Shown: positions 1 to 10,059, counted from the first letter of the stretch. The stretch is 64,000 nt of DNA from Paracoccus sp. M683 (GCF_007096355.1 NZ_VKDF01000005.1:62001-126000), one strand, 5' to 3'. A program made the numbers and translations. Notes: generated by a model from the letters alone, not told the origin.

Positions 1-591
1 GCGCAGCGCGAGGCAGATGACAGCCTCGACCACGAAACGCCGCTGTCCGAGGTGTTCGAGGATCAGATCGCCTGCGCCGATGTGGTGCTGCTGACCAAGG
101 CCGATCTGGTCGACCAGGCCGCGCTGGACGCCGCCCGCGCCGCGATCGAGGCCGAGGCCCCGCGCCCCCTGCCGATCCTGCCCGTGACCGAAGGCGCGGT
201 CGATCCGCGCGTGATCCTTGGCCTTGGCGCGGCGGCCGAGGATGATCTGGACGCCCGCCCCAGCCATCACGACGGCGCGGACGATCACGAGCACGAGGAT
301 TTCGACACCGTCGTCATCGACCTGCCCGAGATTGACAGCCCCGCCACGCTGGTCACCGCCATCGAGCGGCTGGCCCGCGAACAGAACATCCTGCGGGTCA
401 AGGGCTATGTCGCCGTCGCGGGCAAGCCCATGCGCCTGCTGGTTCAGGCCGTGGGCGCGCGGGTGCGGCATCAATATGACCGGCCATGGGGCAGCCAGCC
501 GCGCATCTCGCAACTGGTGGTCATCGCCGAGCATGACGATATCGACGCGGGCGCCATCCGCGCCGTGCTGACCGACAGCGTGCCCGCCTGA
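1..591 (+). CDS. cobW: CobW-type GTP-dependent metallochaperone, 5'-truncated by the window edge
   Basis: The reading frame is open from base 1, so the true start lies upstream and only about the last 196 residues are visible. The TKAD guanine-specificity motif of G3E-family GTPases lies near base 94, followed by a His/Asp/Glu-rich stretch (about bases 259-303) typical of the CobW metal-binding linker, then the CobW C-terminal domain. CobW proteins are thought to deliver cobalt to the cobaltochelatase. The stop overlaps the cobN start (TGATG), which supports co-transcription and translational coupling with the chelatase large subunit. The P-loop and CxCC metal motif would be upstream and cannot be checked. 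Confidence 0.92.
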   Translation, partial: AQREADDSLDHETPLSEVFEDQIACADVVLLTKADLVDQAALDAARAAIEAEAPRPLPILPVTEGAVDPRVILGLGAAAEDDLDARPSHHDGADDHEHEDFDTVVIDLPEIDSPATLVTAIERLAREQNILRVKGYVAVAGKPMRLLVQAVGARVRHQYDRPWGSQPRISQLVVIAEHDDIDAGAIRAVLTDSVPA

Positions 592-3500
592 TGCATCTGA
601 TCTTCCGCGAAAGTCACGGTCTGGACGAGACCGACACACCCTATGATCCCGGCCAGACGCCCGCGGATCTGGTGGTGCTGTCGTTTTCCGACAGCGACCT
701 TGGCGCTTTCGCGGCGGGTTGGCGGCGGGCGGCGGGCGGCCTGCCCACGCTGCGGCTGTGCAATCTGGTGGCGCTGCGCCATCCGGTCTCGGTCGACAAT
801 TACCTTGAGACCACGCTGGCGGGCGCGAAAGCCATCCTGATCCGCCTGATCGGGGGCGAGGCCTATTGGCCCTATGGTCTGGCCTCGATTCAGGATCTCG
901 CGCGGCGCAGGGGGATCGCGCTTGCGGTATTGCCGGGCGATGGGCGCGTCGATGAACGGCTGGATCAGGTTTCCACCCTGCCGGTGGCCCTCTTGCGCGA
1001 ACTGGCGGCGCTTTGCGACAGCGGCGGGGCGGTGGCGGCGCAGGCCGCGCTGGCGCTGATGGCGCAGGTGACGGGTCTGCCTGCGGCGCCGGTTCCGGGG
1101 CAGGCCGCGCTGCCGGATTGGGGGTTCTATGATCCCGAGGCGGGCGTGATCGACGCCCCGCCGCCCGGCCCGCTGGCGCTGGTCAGCTTCTATCGCAGCT
1201 ATCTGACCGCCGCCGATACCGGCCCCGTCGACGCGCTGATCCATGCCCTGCGGGCGCAGGGGATGGCCGCTTGCGGCGTATTTGCGCCCTCGCTGAAGGC
1301 CGCCGGTTTCGCCGATTGGCTGGCGGGCGCGCTGCCCCAGCCCCCCGCCGCCATCGTCAATGCCACCGGCTTCTCGGTCCGCTCTGACATCGGCCAGACG
1401 CCCTTTGACCGCTACGGCTGCCCGGTCTTTCAGGTCGCACTATCCACCAATCGCCGCCGCGAATGGGCGGGGTCCGAACGTGGGCTGTCCCCGTCTGACC
1501 TCGCCATGCATGTGGTTCTGCCCGAGGTTGATGGCCGCATCTTCGCCGGGGTTGCCAGCTTCAAATCCCCCGAACCGCGCGATCCGGCCCTGCAATTCAG
1601 CCGCTTCGCCCATCGCGCCGATCCCGACTGCACCCTTGCCATCACCGCCCGCGTCGCCGCCTGGCACCGGCTGGCCACCACGCCCACGGCGGAACGTCAG
1701 GTGGCGCTGGTCCTATCGACCTATCCGGGGCGCGAGTGGCAAATGGCCCATGCGGTCGGCCTCGACGCGCCGGCCTCGGGCGATGCGGTGGCGCGGATGC
1801 TGGCGGATCAGGGCTATGACGTGCCGCCCGGTCCCGACGCCGCCGCGCTGGTGACGGAGCGCATCGACTGGCCGCTGGCCGAGTATCTGGCCGCGTTGCA
1901 GACCCTGCCTGCGCGCCTTCGCGAAGACCTGATCCTCGCATGGGGTGCCCCCGAAACCGAACCTGTCGTGAAGGGCGGCAGCTTCCGCTTTGCCGCCATC
2001 CGGCGCGGCAATCTGTTGCTGGCCCTGCAACCCGAACGCAGCCATCACACCGACCGCGCCGATATCTATCACGACCTGACCCGCGTGCCGCGTCATGCCT
2101 ATGTCGCCTTCTACCTGTGGCTCCGCACGCAGCGCCTGCACGCGCTGATCCATATGGGCGCGCATGGCACGCTGGAATGGCTGCCGGGCAAATCCGTGGC
2201 GCTGTCGGGCACCTGCTGGCCTCAGGCACTGACTGGCGCCTTGCCCGTCATCTATCCCTTCATCGTCAACGATCCCGGCGAGGCCGCGCAGGCCAAGCGC
2301 CGCATCGGCGCGGTGACGCTTGGCCACCTGCCGCCGCCGATGACGCAGGCCGCGACGCCCACGAACATGGCGCATCTGGAACGCCTGCTGGATGAATACT
2401 CCACCGCTGACGGGCTTGATCCCGCCCGCCGCGACCGCCTGATCGCCGCCATCCGCGACGAGGCGCAGGGCGCGGGGGTCGAGGCTGATCTGGGCATTCC
2501 GCGCGAGGCATCAGCCGCCGAGGCGATCACCCGCATCGACCGCTTCGTCTGCGATATCAAGGAAAGCCAGTTCGGCGAGGGGCTGCATGTCTTTGGCGCG
2601 GGTGCCTGCGGGGCGCAGGAGGCCGAGGGCCTGCTGACGGCACTGGCCGGGCGGTTCGTCACCCCCGGCCCCTCGGGTTCACCGGCGCGGGGGCGCGGCG
2701 ATGTGCTGCCCACGGGCCGCAACCTTTTCAGCGTCGATCCCCGCGCCGTGCCGACGCCTGCCGCCCATGCCCAAGGCGTGAAACTGGCCGAGGAACTGCT
2801 GCGCCGCCACCTTCAGGATCACGGCGACTGGCCGCGCGGGCTGGTCGTCGATCTGTGGGGCAGCGCCACCATGCGCACGGCGGGCGAGGAATTTGCCATG
2901 GCCCTGCATCTGGCGGGGCTGAAACCGATCTGGGATGCCGGCTCGGGCCGCGTCTCGGGGGTCGAGGTGGTCCCGCTGCCGCTGCTGAACCGCCCACGCA
3001 TCGACGTGACCCTGCGCGTTTCCGGCCTGTTCCGCGACATATTCCCGGTGCTGGCGCAGCTGTTCGAGACCGGGGCCGAGGCCCTTGCCGCGCGCGAGGA
3101 AGACCCCGCCGACAACCCCTATGTGACCCGCAGCCCCCGCGTTTTCGGACCCGAGCCGGGGCAATACGGGCTGGGCATGGGCATCGCCGCCCAGACCTTT
3201 ACCGAGACCTCGCGGCGGCAGGCGGGCGAGGCCTGGCTGAATGCCTCTGGCTGGGCCATCGGGCGCGACGGGGCCGTGCAGCCGGATCGCGCGGCGTTGG
3301 AGGCTCGGTTGGCCCGCGCCGACAGTTTCGTCCATGCCCAAGACCTGCCCGAAAGCGATCTGCTGCTGGCCGGCGACTATGCCGCGCATGAGGCCGGTTT
3401 CGCCGCCGCCATGGCCCGGATCGGGGCCGAGGCGCCCGCGCTTTATCACCTCGACGCGACCCAGCCCGACCGCCCCCGTGCCCGGACCCTGACCGAGGAA

Positions 3501-3824
3501 ATCGCCCGCACCCTGCGCGCCCGCGCCGCTGATCCGCGTTGGGCCGATGCCATGGCGAACCACGGCTATCGCGGCGCGGCGGAAATCGCGGCGACGCTGG
3601 ATCATCTGGCGGCCTTCGCCCATCTGGCGCAGGTGGTGCCGCCGCATCTGTTCGACCTTTATCACGATGCCACGCTTGGCCGCCCCAAGATCGTCGCTTT
3701 CATGGCTGACGCGAACCCCGCCGCCCTGGCCGCCATGCGCGATCTGTTCCGCCGTCTGGCCGAGTCGGGGCTGTGGTCCACCCGCCGCAACTCGATCGCG
3801 GCAAGCCTGGGGGGCGAGGCATGA
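591..3824 (+). CDS. cobN: Cobaltochelatase large subunit CobN
   Basis: This 1077-residue protein belongs to the CobN/magnesium-chelatase H family, the large subunit that inserts cobalt into hydrogenobyrinic acid a,c-diamide using ATP together with CobS and CobT, which are not in this window. The family signature HMGAHGTLEWLPGK is at about residues 521-534. It is shorter than the roughly 1275-residue Pseudomonas denitrificans protein but near the length seen in Rhodobacterales. The ATG shares one base with the cobW stop, and the end overlaps cobG as ATGA. It sits in the cytoplasmic late-corrin branch of the aerobic pathway. Confidence 0.96.
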   Translation: MHLIFRESHGLDETDTPYDPGQTPADLVVLSFSDSDLGAFAAGWRRAAGGLPTLRLCNLVALRHPVSVDNYLETTLAGAKAILIRLIGGEAYWPYGLASIQDLARRRGIALAVLPGDGRVDERLDQVSTLPVALLRELAALCDSGGAVAAQAALALMAQVTGLPAAPVPGQAALPDWGFYDPEAGVIDAPPPGPLALVSFYRSYLTAADTGPVDALIHALRAQGMAACGVFAPSLKAAGFADWLAGALPQPPAAIVNATGFSVRSDIGQTPFDRYGCPVFQVALSTNRRREWAGSERGLSPSDLAMHVVLPEVDGRIFAGVASFKSPEPRDPALQFSRFAHRADPDCTLAITARVAAWHRLATTPTAERQVALVLSTYPGREWQMAHAVGLDAPASGDAVARMLADQGYDVPPGPDAAALVTERIDWPLAEYLAALQTLPARLREDLILAWGAPETEPVVKGGSFRFAAIRRGNLLLALQPERSHHTDRADIYHDLTRVPRHAYVAFYLWLRTQRLHALIHMGAHGTLEWLPGKSVALSGTCWPQALTGALPVIYPFIVNDPGEAAQAKRRIGAVTLGHLPPPMTQAATPTNMAHLERLLDEYSTADGLDPARRDRLIAAIRDEAQGAGVEADLGIPREASAAEAITRIDRFVCDIKESQFGEGLHVFGAGACGAQEAEGLLTALAGRFVTPGPSGSPARGRGDVLPTGRNLFSVDPRAVPTPAAHAQGVKLAEELLRRHLQDHGDWPRGLVVDLWGSATMRTAGEEFAMALHLAGLKPIWDAGSGRVSGVEVVPLPLLNRPRIDVTLRVSGLFRDIFPVLAQLFETGAEALAAREEDPADNPYVTRSPRVFGPEPGQYGLGMGIAAQTFTETSRRQAGEAWLNASGWAIGRDGAVQPDRAALEARLARADSFVHAQDLPESDLLLAGDYAAHEAGFAAAMARIGAEAPALYHLDATQPDRPRARTLTEEIARTLRARAADPRWADAMANHGYRGAAEIAATLDHLAAFAHLAQVVPPHLFDLYHDATLGRPKIVAFMADANPAALAAMRDLFRRLAESGLWSTRRNSIAASLGGEA

Positions 3825-4924
3825 GCGTGGTCAAGGGATGGTGCCCCGGCGCGCTGCAGCCGATGGAGTCAGGCGATGGCTGGGTGGTGCGGGTGCGCCC
3901 GCGCGGCGGACGGCTGAGCATGGCGCAGGCGGCAGGGATCGCGCAGGCGGCAGAGCATCATGGCAACGGTCTGATCGACCTGACGGGCCGCGCCAATCTG
4001 CAATTGCGCGGGGTGACGCCAGCGACCCATGCGCCGCTGATCACCGACCTGCGGCGGCTCGATCTGATCGACGCTGACATCGCGACCGAAACCCGCCGCA
4101 ATATCATCGTCACCCCCTTCGCCGACATCGAAACCGACCGGCTTGCCACCACGCTGGAAGCCGCCCTTGCCGTCAGCACCCTGACCCTGCCCGCGAAATT
4201 CGGCTTTGCCGTCGATACCGGCCCCGCCCCGGTCCTGACCCAGACCCCCGCCGATATCCGCATCGAACGCGCCGCCGATGGCCACCTGCTGCTGCGCGCC
4301 GATGGCATGGCGACGGGCCAGCCGCTGACCGATATGGCCTGCGCGCTGGACCTCGCCGCGTGGTTCCTGTCCCGTGGCGTCACCGATGGCCGGGGCCGCA
4401 TGGCGGCGCTGATCGCCCGTGGCACCACGCCGCCCGCCTCGCTGTCCCCCGCCGTCGCCGCGCCGATCCCCGGCCCCGGCCCGGTGCCGCAAGGTATGCT
4501 GGTGGCGCTGGAATTCGGTCAGGCCGGTGCCGCGACCCTGACCGCGCTGGCCGCCCTCGGCCCGATCCGCCTGACGCCATGGCGGATGCTGCTGATCGAG
4601 GGGCTGCATGCCGCCCCCGACCTGCCCGGCCTGATCCTCGACCCCGCCGATCCGCGCCTGCGCCTGCGCGCCTGCACTGGCGCGCCCGGCTGCCCGCAGG
4701 CCCATGCGGCGACCCGGCCCCTTGCGCGCAGCCTTGCCGCACAGGTGCCAAAGGGCGCGGTCCTGCATGTCTCGGGCTGCGCCAAGGGCTGCGGCTGGCC
4801 GCATCCGGCGACCGTCACCCTGACCGCCACATCCCAAGGTTTCGACCTGATCCGGGGCGGCCGCGCCCATGACATTCCCCAGCTTCGCGGCCTGCCCGCC
4901 GCCCGCCTGCCAGAGGTTCTGTAA
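3821..4924 (+). CDS. cobG: Precorrin-3B synthase (monooxygenase)
   Basis: 367 residues. CobG is the oxygen-dependent enzyme that hydroxylates precorrin-3A and forms the gamma-lactone, which marks the aerobic cobalamin route. It belongs to the nitrite/sulfite reductase family and carries a 4Fe-4S cluster: the ligands CTGAPGC (about Cys285, Cys291) and CAKGC (about Cys320, Cys324) are all present. The open frame extends upstream into cobN, but ATG 3821 forms the ATGA overlap with the cobN stop and begins the recognisable N-terminus (MSVVKGWCPGA), so I chose it. The end overlaps cobH by one base. Confidence 0.93.
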   Translation: MSVVKGWCPGALQPMESGDGWVVRVRPRGGRLSMAQAAGIAQAAEHHGNGLIDLTGRANLQLRGVTPATHAPLITDLRRLDLIDADIATETRRNIIVTPFADIETDRLATTLEAALAVSTLTLPAKFGFAVDTGPAPVLTQTPADIRIERAADGHLLLRADGMATGQPLTDMACALDLAAWFLSRGVTDGRGRMAALIARGTTPPASLSPAVAAPIPGPGPVPQGMLVALEFGQAGAATLTALAALGPIRLTPWRMLLIEGLHAAPDLPGLILDPADPRLRLRACTGAPGCPQAHAATRPLARSLAAQVPKGAVLHVSGCAKGCGWPHPATVTLTATSQGFDLIRGGRAHDIPQLRGLPAARLPEVL

Positions 4925-5553
4925 TGCCCTATGATTACGAAAAGGACGGCGCCGCGATCTATCGCCAGTCCTTCGCCACCATCCGCGCCGAGGCCGATCT
5001 GGCCCGTTTCAACCCCGACGAGGAACCCGTTGTCGTGCGCATGATCCATGCAGCCGGTCTGGTCGGGCTGGAGCGTGACGTGCGCTTCACCCCCGGCATG
5101 GCCACGGCGGCTCGGGCGGCGCTGGTGGCCGGCGCCCCGATCCTCTGCGATGCGCGGATGGTCAGCGAAGGCATCACCCGCCCGCGCCTGCCTGCGGATA
5201 ACGCCGTCATCTGCACCCTTCACGACCCGCGCATTCCGGGTCTCGCGCGCGAAATGGGCAATACCCGATCCGCCGCCGCGTTGGAGCTGTGGCGCCCGCA
5301 TCTGGCCGGTGCGGTGGTCGCCATAGGCAATGCCCCGACCGCGCTGTTTCACCTGCTGAACATGCTGGAGGACCCGGCCTGCCCCCGCCCTGCCGCGATC
5401 ATCGGCTGCCCGGTGGGTTTCGTCGGCGCGGCGGAATCCAAGGATGCGCTGATGATGGCCGCGCCGGTTCCCTCGCTGATCGTTCAGGGGCGGCTTGGGG
5501 GATCAGCCATCACCGTCGCCGCCGTCAATGCGCTGGCCAGCCGGAAGGAATAG
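4924..5553 (+). CDS. cobH: Precorrin-8X methylmutase
   Basis: 209 residues, the normal length for CobH/CbiC. The enzyme moves the C-11 methyl to C-12 to give hydrogenobyrinic acid. The conserved catalytic histidine lies in MIHAAG (His42). The conserved glycine-rich segment near residue 160 (IGCPVGFVGAAESK) is also typical. The ATG shares its A with the cobG TAA stop. cobI follows three bases after the stop, so this is one tight operon. Confidence 0.96.
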   Translation: MPYDYEKDGAAIYRQSFATIRAEADLARFNPDEEPVVVRMIHAAGLVGLERDVRFTPGMATAARAALVAGAPILCDARMVSEGITRPRLPADNAVICTLHDPRIPGLAREMGNTRSAAALELWRPHLAGAVVAIGNAPTALFHLLNMLEDPACPRPAAIIGCPVGFVGAAESKDALMMAAPVPSLIVQGRLGGSAITVAAVNALASRKE

Positions 5554-5556
5554 GAC

Positions 5557-6300
5557 ATGGGCAAGATCATCTGCGCGGGGCTTGGCCCCGGCGATCCCGA
5601 CCTGATCTCGGTCCGCGCCGACCGGGCGATAAGGGGCGCGCGGCATGTGGCCTTTTTCCGCAAGGCGGGCCGTCAGGGGCAGGCGCGGCGGATCGTGGGC
5701 GGCATGCTGGCCGATGGCGTGACCGAATATCCGATGGAATACCCGGTCACGACGGAAATTCCTTTTGACAGCCCGGCCTATAACGATCTTCTCGCGCGCT
5801 TCTATGACGATTGGGCCGCGCGTCTGGCCACGCTTGCGCGCCAGACCGATGTGGTGGTGCTGTGCGAGGGCGACCCGTTCTTCTATGGCTCGTTCATGCA
5901 TCTCTATATCCGCCTGCGCGGACAGGCCGCGGTCGAGGTGATCCCCGGCATTCCCGGCATGGCGGGCTGCTGGAACGCCTCGGGCCAGCCGATCACCTGG
6001 GGCGATGACGTGCTGACCGTGCTGATGGGCACGCTACCCGAGGACGATCTGACCCGCCACATGCAGGGCGCCGATGCGCTGGTGGTGATGAAGACCGGGC
6101 GCAACCTGCCCAAGATTCGCCGGGCTTTGGCTGCGGCTGGTCGCCTTGACGCCGCATGGCTGATCGAGCGTGGCACCATGCCCGGCCAGCGCATCGCAAG
6201 GCTGGCCGAGGTTGGCGACGAGGATTGCCCCTATTTCGCCATTGTCATGGTCCACGGTCAGGGCCGCCGCCCTGTCGCGCTGTCCGAGGCGGCGGAATGA
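5557..6300 (+). CDS. cobI: Precorrin-2 C20-methyltransferase
   Basis: 247 residues. It is a SAM-dependent tetrapyrrole methylase that adds the C-20 methyl to precorrin-2. The N-terminal GLGPGDPDL motif of the family is at residues 6-14, and the family motif with CEGDPFFYGS is near residue 107. The gene starts four bases after the cobH stop and its own stop overlaps the cobJ start as ATGA (6297-6300). It is one of four class III methylases in this cluster, each recognisable by its N-terminal loop. Confidence 0.95.
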   Translation: MGKIICAGLGPGDPDLISVRADRAIRGARHVAFFRKAGRQGQARRIVGGMLADGVTEYPMEYPVTTEIPFDSPAYNDLLARFYDDWAARLATLARQTDVVVLCEGDPFFYGSFMHLYIRLRGQAAVEVIPGIPGMAGCWNASGQPITWGDDVLTVLMGTLPEDDLTRHMQGADALVVMKTGRNLPKIRRALAAAGRLDAAWLIERGTMPGQRIARLAEVGDEDCPYFAIVMVHGQGRRPVALSEAAE

Positions 6301-7034
6301 CAGGCTGGGTCACGGTCGCAGGTCTTGGGCCGGGCGCTGATACCTTGGTCACGCCCGAGGTCAGCGCGGCCCTGTCCGAGGCCACCGATATCGTCGGCTA
6401 TATCCCCTATGTCGCCCGCATCGCGCCGCGTCCGGGGCTGGTGCTGCACCCCTCGGATAACCGGGTCGAGCTTGATCGCGCCCATGCTGCGCTGGACATG
6501 GCGGCGGATGGGCGGCGGGTGGTCGTGGTCTCATCCGGCGATCCGGGGGTTTTTGCCATGGCCTCGGCCCTGTTCGAGGCGCTTGAGGCTCGCCCCGGCC
6601 AGCATCCCGATATCCGCATCCTGCCCGGCATCACCGCCATGCTGGCCGCCGCCGCCCGTGCCGGTGCCCCCTTGGGCCATGATTTCTGCGCCATCAACCT
6701 GTCGGATAACCTCAAGCCCTTCGAGGTGATCGAGCAGCGGTTGCGCCTTGCCGCCCGCGCCGATTTCGCCATGGCCTTCTATAACCCGCGCTCGGCCAGC
6801 CGCCCCCGTGGCTTTGCGCGTGTGTTGCAGATCTTGCGCGAAGAATGCGGCCCCGAGCGGCTGGTGATCTTCGCCCGCGCGGTCTCGACCGCTGATGAGG
6901 CGATCCGCACAGTCACTTTGGCCGAAGCCACCCCCGAGATGGCCGATATGCGCACCGTCGTGCTGATCGGCAATTCGCAGACGCGGCGGGTGGGAAACTG
7001 GGTCTATACGCCGCGCCGGGCGGGAGCGGTCTGA
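6297..7034 (+). CDS. cobJ: Precorrin-3B C17-methyltransferase
   Basis: 245 residues from ATG 6297, which overlaps the cobI stop. The frame is open further upstream, but the family N-terminus (VAGLGPGADTLVTPEV) begins right after this start. CobJ methylates C-17 of precorrin-3B and drives ring contraction. Motifs seen are the N-terminal GLGPG loop, SSGDPGVFAMA near residue 80 and FYNPRS near residue 161. Its last 31 bases overlap the 3' end of cobK, which is on the opposite strand. Confidence 0.95.
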   Translation: MTGWVTVAGLGPGADTLVTPEVSAALSEATDIVGYIPYVARIAPRPGLVLHPSDNRVELDRAHAALDMAADGRRVVVVSSGDPGVFAMASALFEALEARPGQHPDIRILPGITAMLAAAARAGAPLGHDFCAINLSDNLKPFEVIEQRLRLAARADFAMAFYNPRSASRPRGFARVLQILREECGPERLVIFARAVSTADEAIRTVTLAEATPEMADMRTVVLIGNSQTRRVGNWVYTPRRAGAV

Positions 7035-7756
7035 TGCAGCCAGTCCAGCGCCTGTTGCGGATCGGCGACCGTCATGCGTTCGGGCAATGCGGGCCTGTCG
7101 ATCAGGATCACCGGCAGGCGCAGGCGGCGGGCGGCGATCAGCTTGGCCTCGCCGCCCGCGCCGCCTGCGTTCTTGGCGACCAGATGGGTGATGGCATGGG
7201 CGTTCATCAGGGCCTGATCGGCGTCGGCGGTGAAGGGGCCTCGGGCGATGATGGCATGGGCATTGGGCAGGGGCAGCGCACCCTCGGGCGGATCGACAAG
7301 GCGCAGCAGCCAGCGATGCGCCAGGCCGGCAAAGGCGCCAAGGTTCTGCTTGCCGATGGCCAGAAAGACATGGGCAGGCGTTTCGGGCAAGGCGCGGGCA
7401 GCGGCGGGAATATCGGCGCAGCGGGTCCAGTTGTCGCCGGGTTCGGGCTGCCATGCCGGGCGCTCCAGCACCAGCAGCGGCACGCCCGCCGCCTGCGTGG
7501 CGGTGATGGCATTGCGGCTGATCTGGGCGGCGAAAGGGTGGGTGGCGTCGATCACATGGCTGATCCGCTGGTCGCGAAGGTAATCGGCCAGCCCCTCGGC
7601 GCCGCCAAAGCCGCCCACGCGGGTCGGCAGGGGCTGGGAAACCGGCGCAGCCGTGCGTCCGGCATAGGAAAACACCGCATCCATGCGCGCATCGGCCAGC
7701 AGGCTGGCCATGCGGCTGGCCTCGGTCGTGCCGCCGAGAAGAAGGATGCGAGGCAT
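7004..7756 (-). CDS. cobK: Precorrin-6A reductase
   Basis: 250 residues. CobK reduces precorrin-6A with NADPH to precorrin-6B. The N-terminal nucleotide-binding loop LLLGGTTEA is at residues 5-13, and ATHPFA near residue 77 is the family hallmark. An in-frame ATG 24 bases upstream is possible, but MPRILLLGG matches the usual start. It is the only cob gene here on the minus strand. It fills the space between cobJ and cobL exactly, overlapping cobJ tail-to-tail by 31 bases and cobL head-to-head by two bases within CATG (7754-7757). Its promoter must therefore lie inside cobL, unless antisense read-through from elsewhere supplies it. Confidence 0.94.
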   Translation of the reverse strand: MPRILLLGGTTEASRMASLLADARMDAVFSYAGRTAAPVSQPLPTRVGGFGGAEGLADYLRDQRISHVIDATHPFAAQISRNAITATQAAGVPLLVLERPAWQPEPGDNWTRCADIPAAARALPETPAHVFLAIGKQNLGAFAGLAHRWLLRLVDPPEGALPLPNAHAIIARGPFTADADQALMNAHAITHLVAKNAGGAGGEAKLIAARRLRLPVILIDRPALPERMTVADPQQALDWLHQTAPARRGV

Positions 7757-8945
7757 GGCTGAACCCTGGCTGACAATCATCGGTATCGGCGAAGATGGCC
7801 TTGCGGGCCTGTCGGATGCAAGCCGCGATGCGCTGACCGGGGCCGAGGTGATCTTTGGCGGGCCGCGCCATCTGGCGCTGGCCGAGGCCGGCGCGCGCGG
7901 GCGGGAATGGCCGGTGCCCTTCGATCCGGCGCCGGTGCTGGCGCTGCGGGGGCGGCGGGTGGCGGTGCTGGCCTCGGGCGATCCGTTCTGGTTCGGTGCG
8001 GGCGGCAGTCTGGTGCCGCATCTTCAGCCCGGCGAATGGCGTAGTTTCCCTGCGCCGGGGGTGCCTGCGCTGGCAGCCAGCAGGCTGGGCTGGCGCTTGC
8101 AGGATGTGACCTGTCTGGGCCTGCATGCCGCGCCCTTTGCCCGGCTGCGCCCGCATCTGGCGCGGGGATGCCGGATCATCGCCACACTGCGCGATGGCGC
8201 AGCACCGGCTGAGCTGGCCGATTGGCTGGTGGCGCAAGGCATGGTAGCCACGCGCATCGCGGTGATGGAGGCTTTGGGCGGCCCGCGTGAACGCCTGCGC
8301 TGGACGACCGCCAGCGCCTTTGATCTGACCGGCATCGAGGCCCCTGTGGCCGTCGCACTGGACGGCGCGGACCTGCCGCGCGGCGCGGGCCTTTCCGCCG
8401 TTCCAGGGCGGCCAGAAGCCGATTTCACCCATGACGGCCAGATCACCAAATCGCCCATCCGCGCGATCACTCTGGCCGCTCTGGCCCCGCGCCGGGGGGA
8501 AATGCTTTGGGATATCGGCGGTGGCTCAGGCTCTATCGCCGTCGAATGGGCGCTGGCGGGCGGCCATGCCGTCACCATCGAGCCGCGCCCCGATCGTCAG
8601 CAGACCATCGCCGCGAATATCGCGGCCTTCGGCCTGTCGGGCCGCCTGCGCCTGCAACCCGGCCCCGCGCCCGAGGTGCTGGAGGGCCTGCCCCAACCCG
8701 ATGCGGTTTTCATCGGCGGAGGCGCCAGCGCGGCGCTGTTCGACTGGCTGACCAACCGCCTGCCGCAAGGCACGAGGCTGGTCGCCAATGCCGTCACCAT
8801 CGAGACCGAAGCCCTGCTGGCCTCCCTGCACGCCCGCCATGGTGGCGGCCTGATGCGGATCGAGATCGCCGAGGCAGCGCCCCTTGGTCCCTCGCGCTGC
8901 TGGCAACCGGCGCGGCCGATCACGCAATGGCGGGCGGTGCTGTGA
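7755..8945 (+). CDS. cobL: Bifunctional precorrin-6Y C5,15-methyltransferase (decarboxylating)
   Basis: 396 residues, a fusion of an N-terminal CbiE-type methylase (GIGEDG near residue 10) and a C-terminal CbiT-type Rossmann methylase ([10 protein letters not shown] at about residues 253-262). It methylates C-5 and C-15 and decarboxylates the C-12 acetate side chain. The start is ATG 7755, because an AAGGA at 7742-7746 has good spacing and the family N-terminus follows. The open frame upstream is antisense to cobK. The stop overlaps the cobE start as GTGA. Confidence 0.95.
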   Translation: MAEPWLTIIGIGEDGLAGLSDASRDALTGAEVIFGGPRHLALAEAGARGREWPVPFDPAPVLALRGRRVAVLASGDPFWFGAGGSLVPHLQPGEWRSFPAPGVPALAASRLGWRLQDVTCLGLHAAPFARLRPHLARGCRIIATLRDGAAPAELADWLVAQGMVATRIAVMEALGGPRERLRWTTASAFDLTGIEAPVAVALDGADLPRGAGLSAVPGRPEADFTHDGQITKSPIRAITLAALAPRRGEMLWDIGGGSGSIAVEWALAGGHAVTIEPRPDRQQTIAANIAAFGLSGRLRLQPGPAPEVLEGLPQPDAVFIGGGASAALFDWLTNRLPQGTRLVANAVTIETEALLASLHARHGGGLMRIEIAEAAPLGPSRCWQPARPITQWRAVL

Positions 8946-9289
8946 AGGTGGCGGGGATCGGTTGCCGCGCGGGTGCGCCGGTGACGGTGCTGACCGAAAT
9001 GCTGGCGCAGGCCGAGGCTTTGGCCGGGCCGGTCGACGCCGTCGCCACCATTGCCCCCCGCGCCGCCGAAATCACCGCGCTGAACCGCCCGCTGCGCATC
9101 GTCGCCATCGCCGGCATCGACACGCCCACGCAATCCCCGCGCATCCAGTCGCTGCACGGCACCGGATCGGTGGCCGAGGCCGCAGCCCTTGCAGCCTGCG
9201 GCCCCGGCGCGCGGCTGATCCTCAATCGCATCGCCAGCCCTTGCGGGCGCGCCACCATCGCCATCGCCATCCGCGAGGAGACCCCATGA
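8942..9289 (+). CDS. cobE: CobE / CbiG C-terminal-domain protein
   Basis: 115 residues from a GTG start that overlaps the cobL stop (GTGA). An ATG at 8927 would give five more residues and cannot be excluded. The sequence [11 protein letters not shown] at the start and [13 protein letters not shown] in the middle are typical of CobE and the CbiG C-terminal domain. The biochemical role of CobE in the aerobic pathway is not firmly settled. Its place between cobL and cobM is typical. The stop overlaps the cobM ATG. Confidence 0.88.
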   Translation: MKVAGIGCRAGAPVTVLTEMLAQAEALAGPVDAVATIAPRAAEITALNRPLRIVAIAGIDTPTQSPRIQSLHGTGSVAEAAALAACGPGARLILNRIASPCGRATIAIAIREETP

Positions 9290-10059
9290 CCGTCCATTTC
9301 ATCGGCGCCGGACCGGGTGCCGCCGATCTGATCACCCTGCGCGGGCGCGACCTGATCGCGGCTTGCCCGGTCTGCCTTTACGCCGGGTCGCTGGTGCCGC
9401 AGGCGCTGCTGTCCCATTGCCCACCCGGCGCGCGGATCGTGAACACCGCGCCGCTGAGCCTTGACCAGATCATAGCCGAGATCGCCACCGCCCATGCCGC
9501 GGGGCAGGATGTGGCGCGGCTGCATTCGGGCGATCTGTCAGTCTGGTCGGCCATGGGCGAGCAGCTTCGCCGCCTGCGCGCGCTGAATATCCCGATCAAC
9601 GTGGTTCCCGGCGTGCCCTCTTTCGCCGCTGCCGCTGCGGCGTTGCAGACGGAACTGACCCTTCCCGGCGTGGCGCAATCGGTGGTGCTGACCCGGACCT
9701 CGGGCCGCGCCTCGCCCATGCCCGAGGGCGAGGCGCTGACGGCCTTCGCCGCGACCGGCGCGACGCTGGCCATCCACCTGTCGATCCATGCGCTTGACCG
9801 CGTGGTCACTGACCTGACCCCGCATTACGGCGCCGATTGCCCGGTCGCCGTGGTCTGGCGGGCCACATGGCCGGATCAGCGCGTCATCCGCTCGACCCTC
9901 GCGGCGATCCAGACCGAGGCGCAGGGCATCGACCGCACCGCGCTGATCCTTGTCGGCCCGGCACTCGCTGCCGAGGATTTCGACGACAGCCGCCTTTATG
10001 CGGGCGATTATGACCGCCGCTATCGCCCGACTGGCGACAACCCGAGGTTCCCCGAATGA
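9286..10059 (+). CDS. cobM: Precorrin-4 C11-methyltransferase
   Basis: 257 residues from ATG 9286, in an ATGA overlap with cobE. CobM transfers a methyl from SAM to C-11 of precorrin-4, giving precorrin-5. Family features are GAGPGAADL near residue 7, the YAGSLVP segment near residue 34, and [10 protein letters not shown] near residue 81. The ORF is open further upstream in this frame, but that part is the cobL/cobE shadow. It ends in an ATGA overlap with cobB. Confidence 0.95.
   Translation: MTVHFIGAGPGAADLITLRGRDLIAACPVCLYAGSLVPQALLSHCPPGARIVNTAPLSLDQIIAEIATAHAAGQDVARLHSGDLSVWSAMGEQLRRLRALNIPINVVPGVPSFAAAAAALQTELTLPGVAQSVVLTRTSGRASPMPEGEALTAFAATGATLAIHLSIHALDRVVTDLTPHYGADCPVAVVWRATWPDQRVIRSTLAAIQTEAQGIDRTALILVGPALAAEDFDDSRLYAGDYDRRYRPTGDNPRFPE

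Noticed and set aside
6531..8432. 633-codon minus-strand frame across cobJ, cobK and cobL
   Set aside because: It is in a different phase from the true cobK, has low-complexity Arg/Gly/Gln composition and no recognisable domain.
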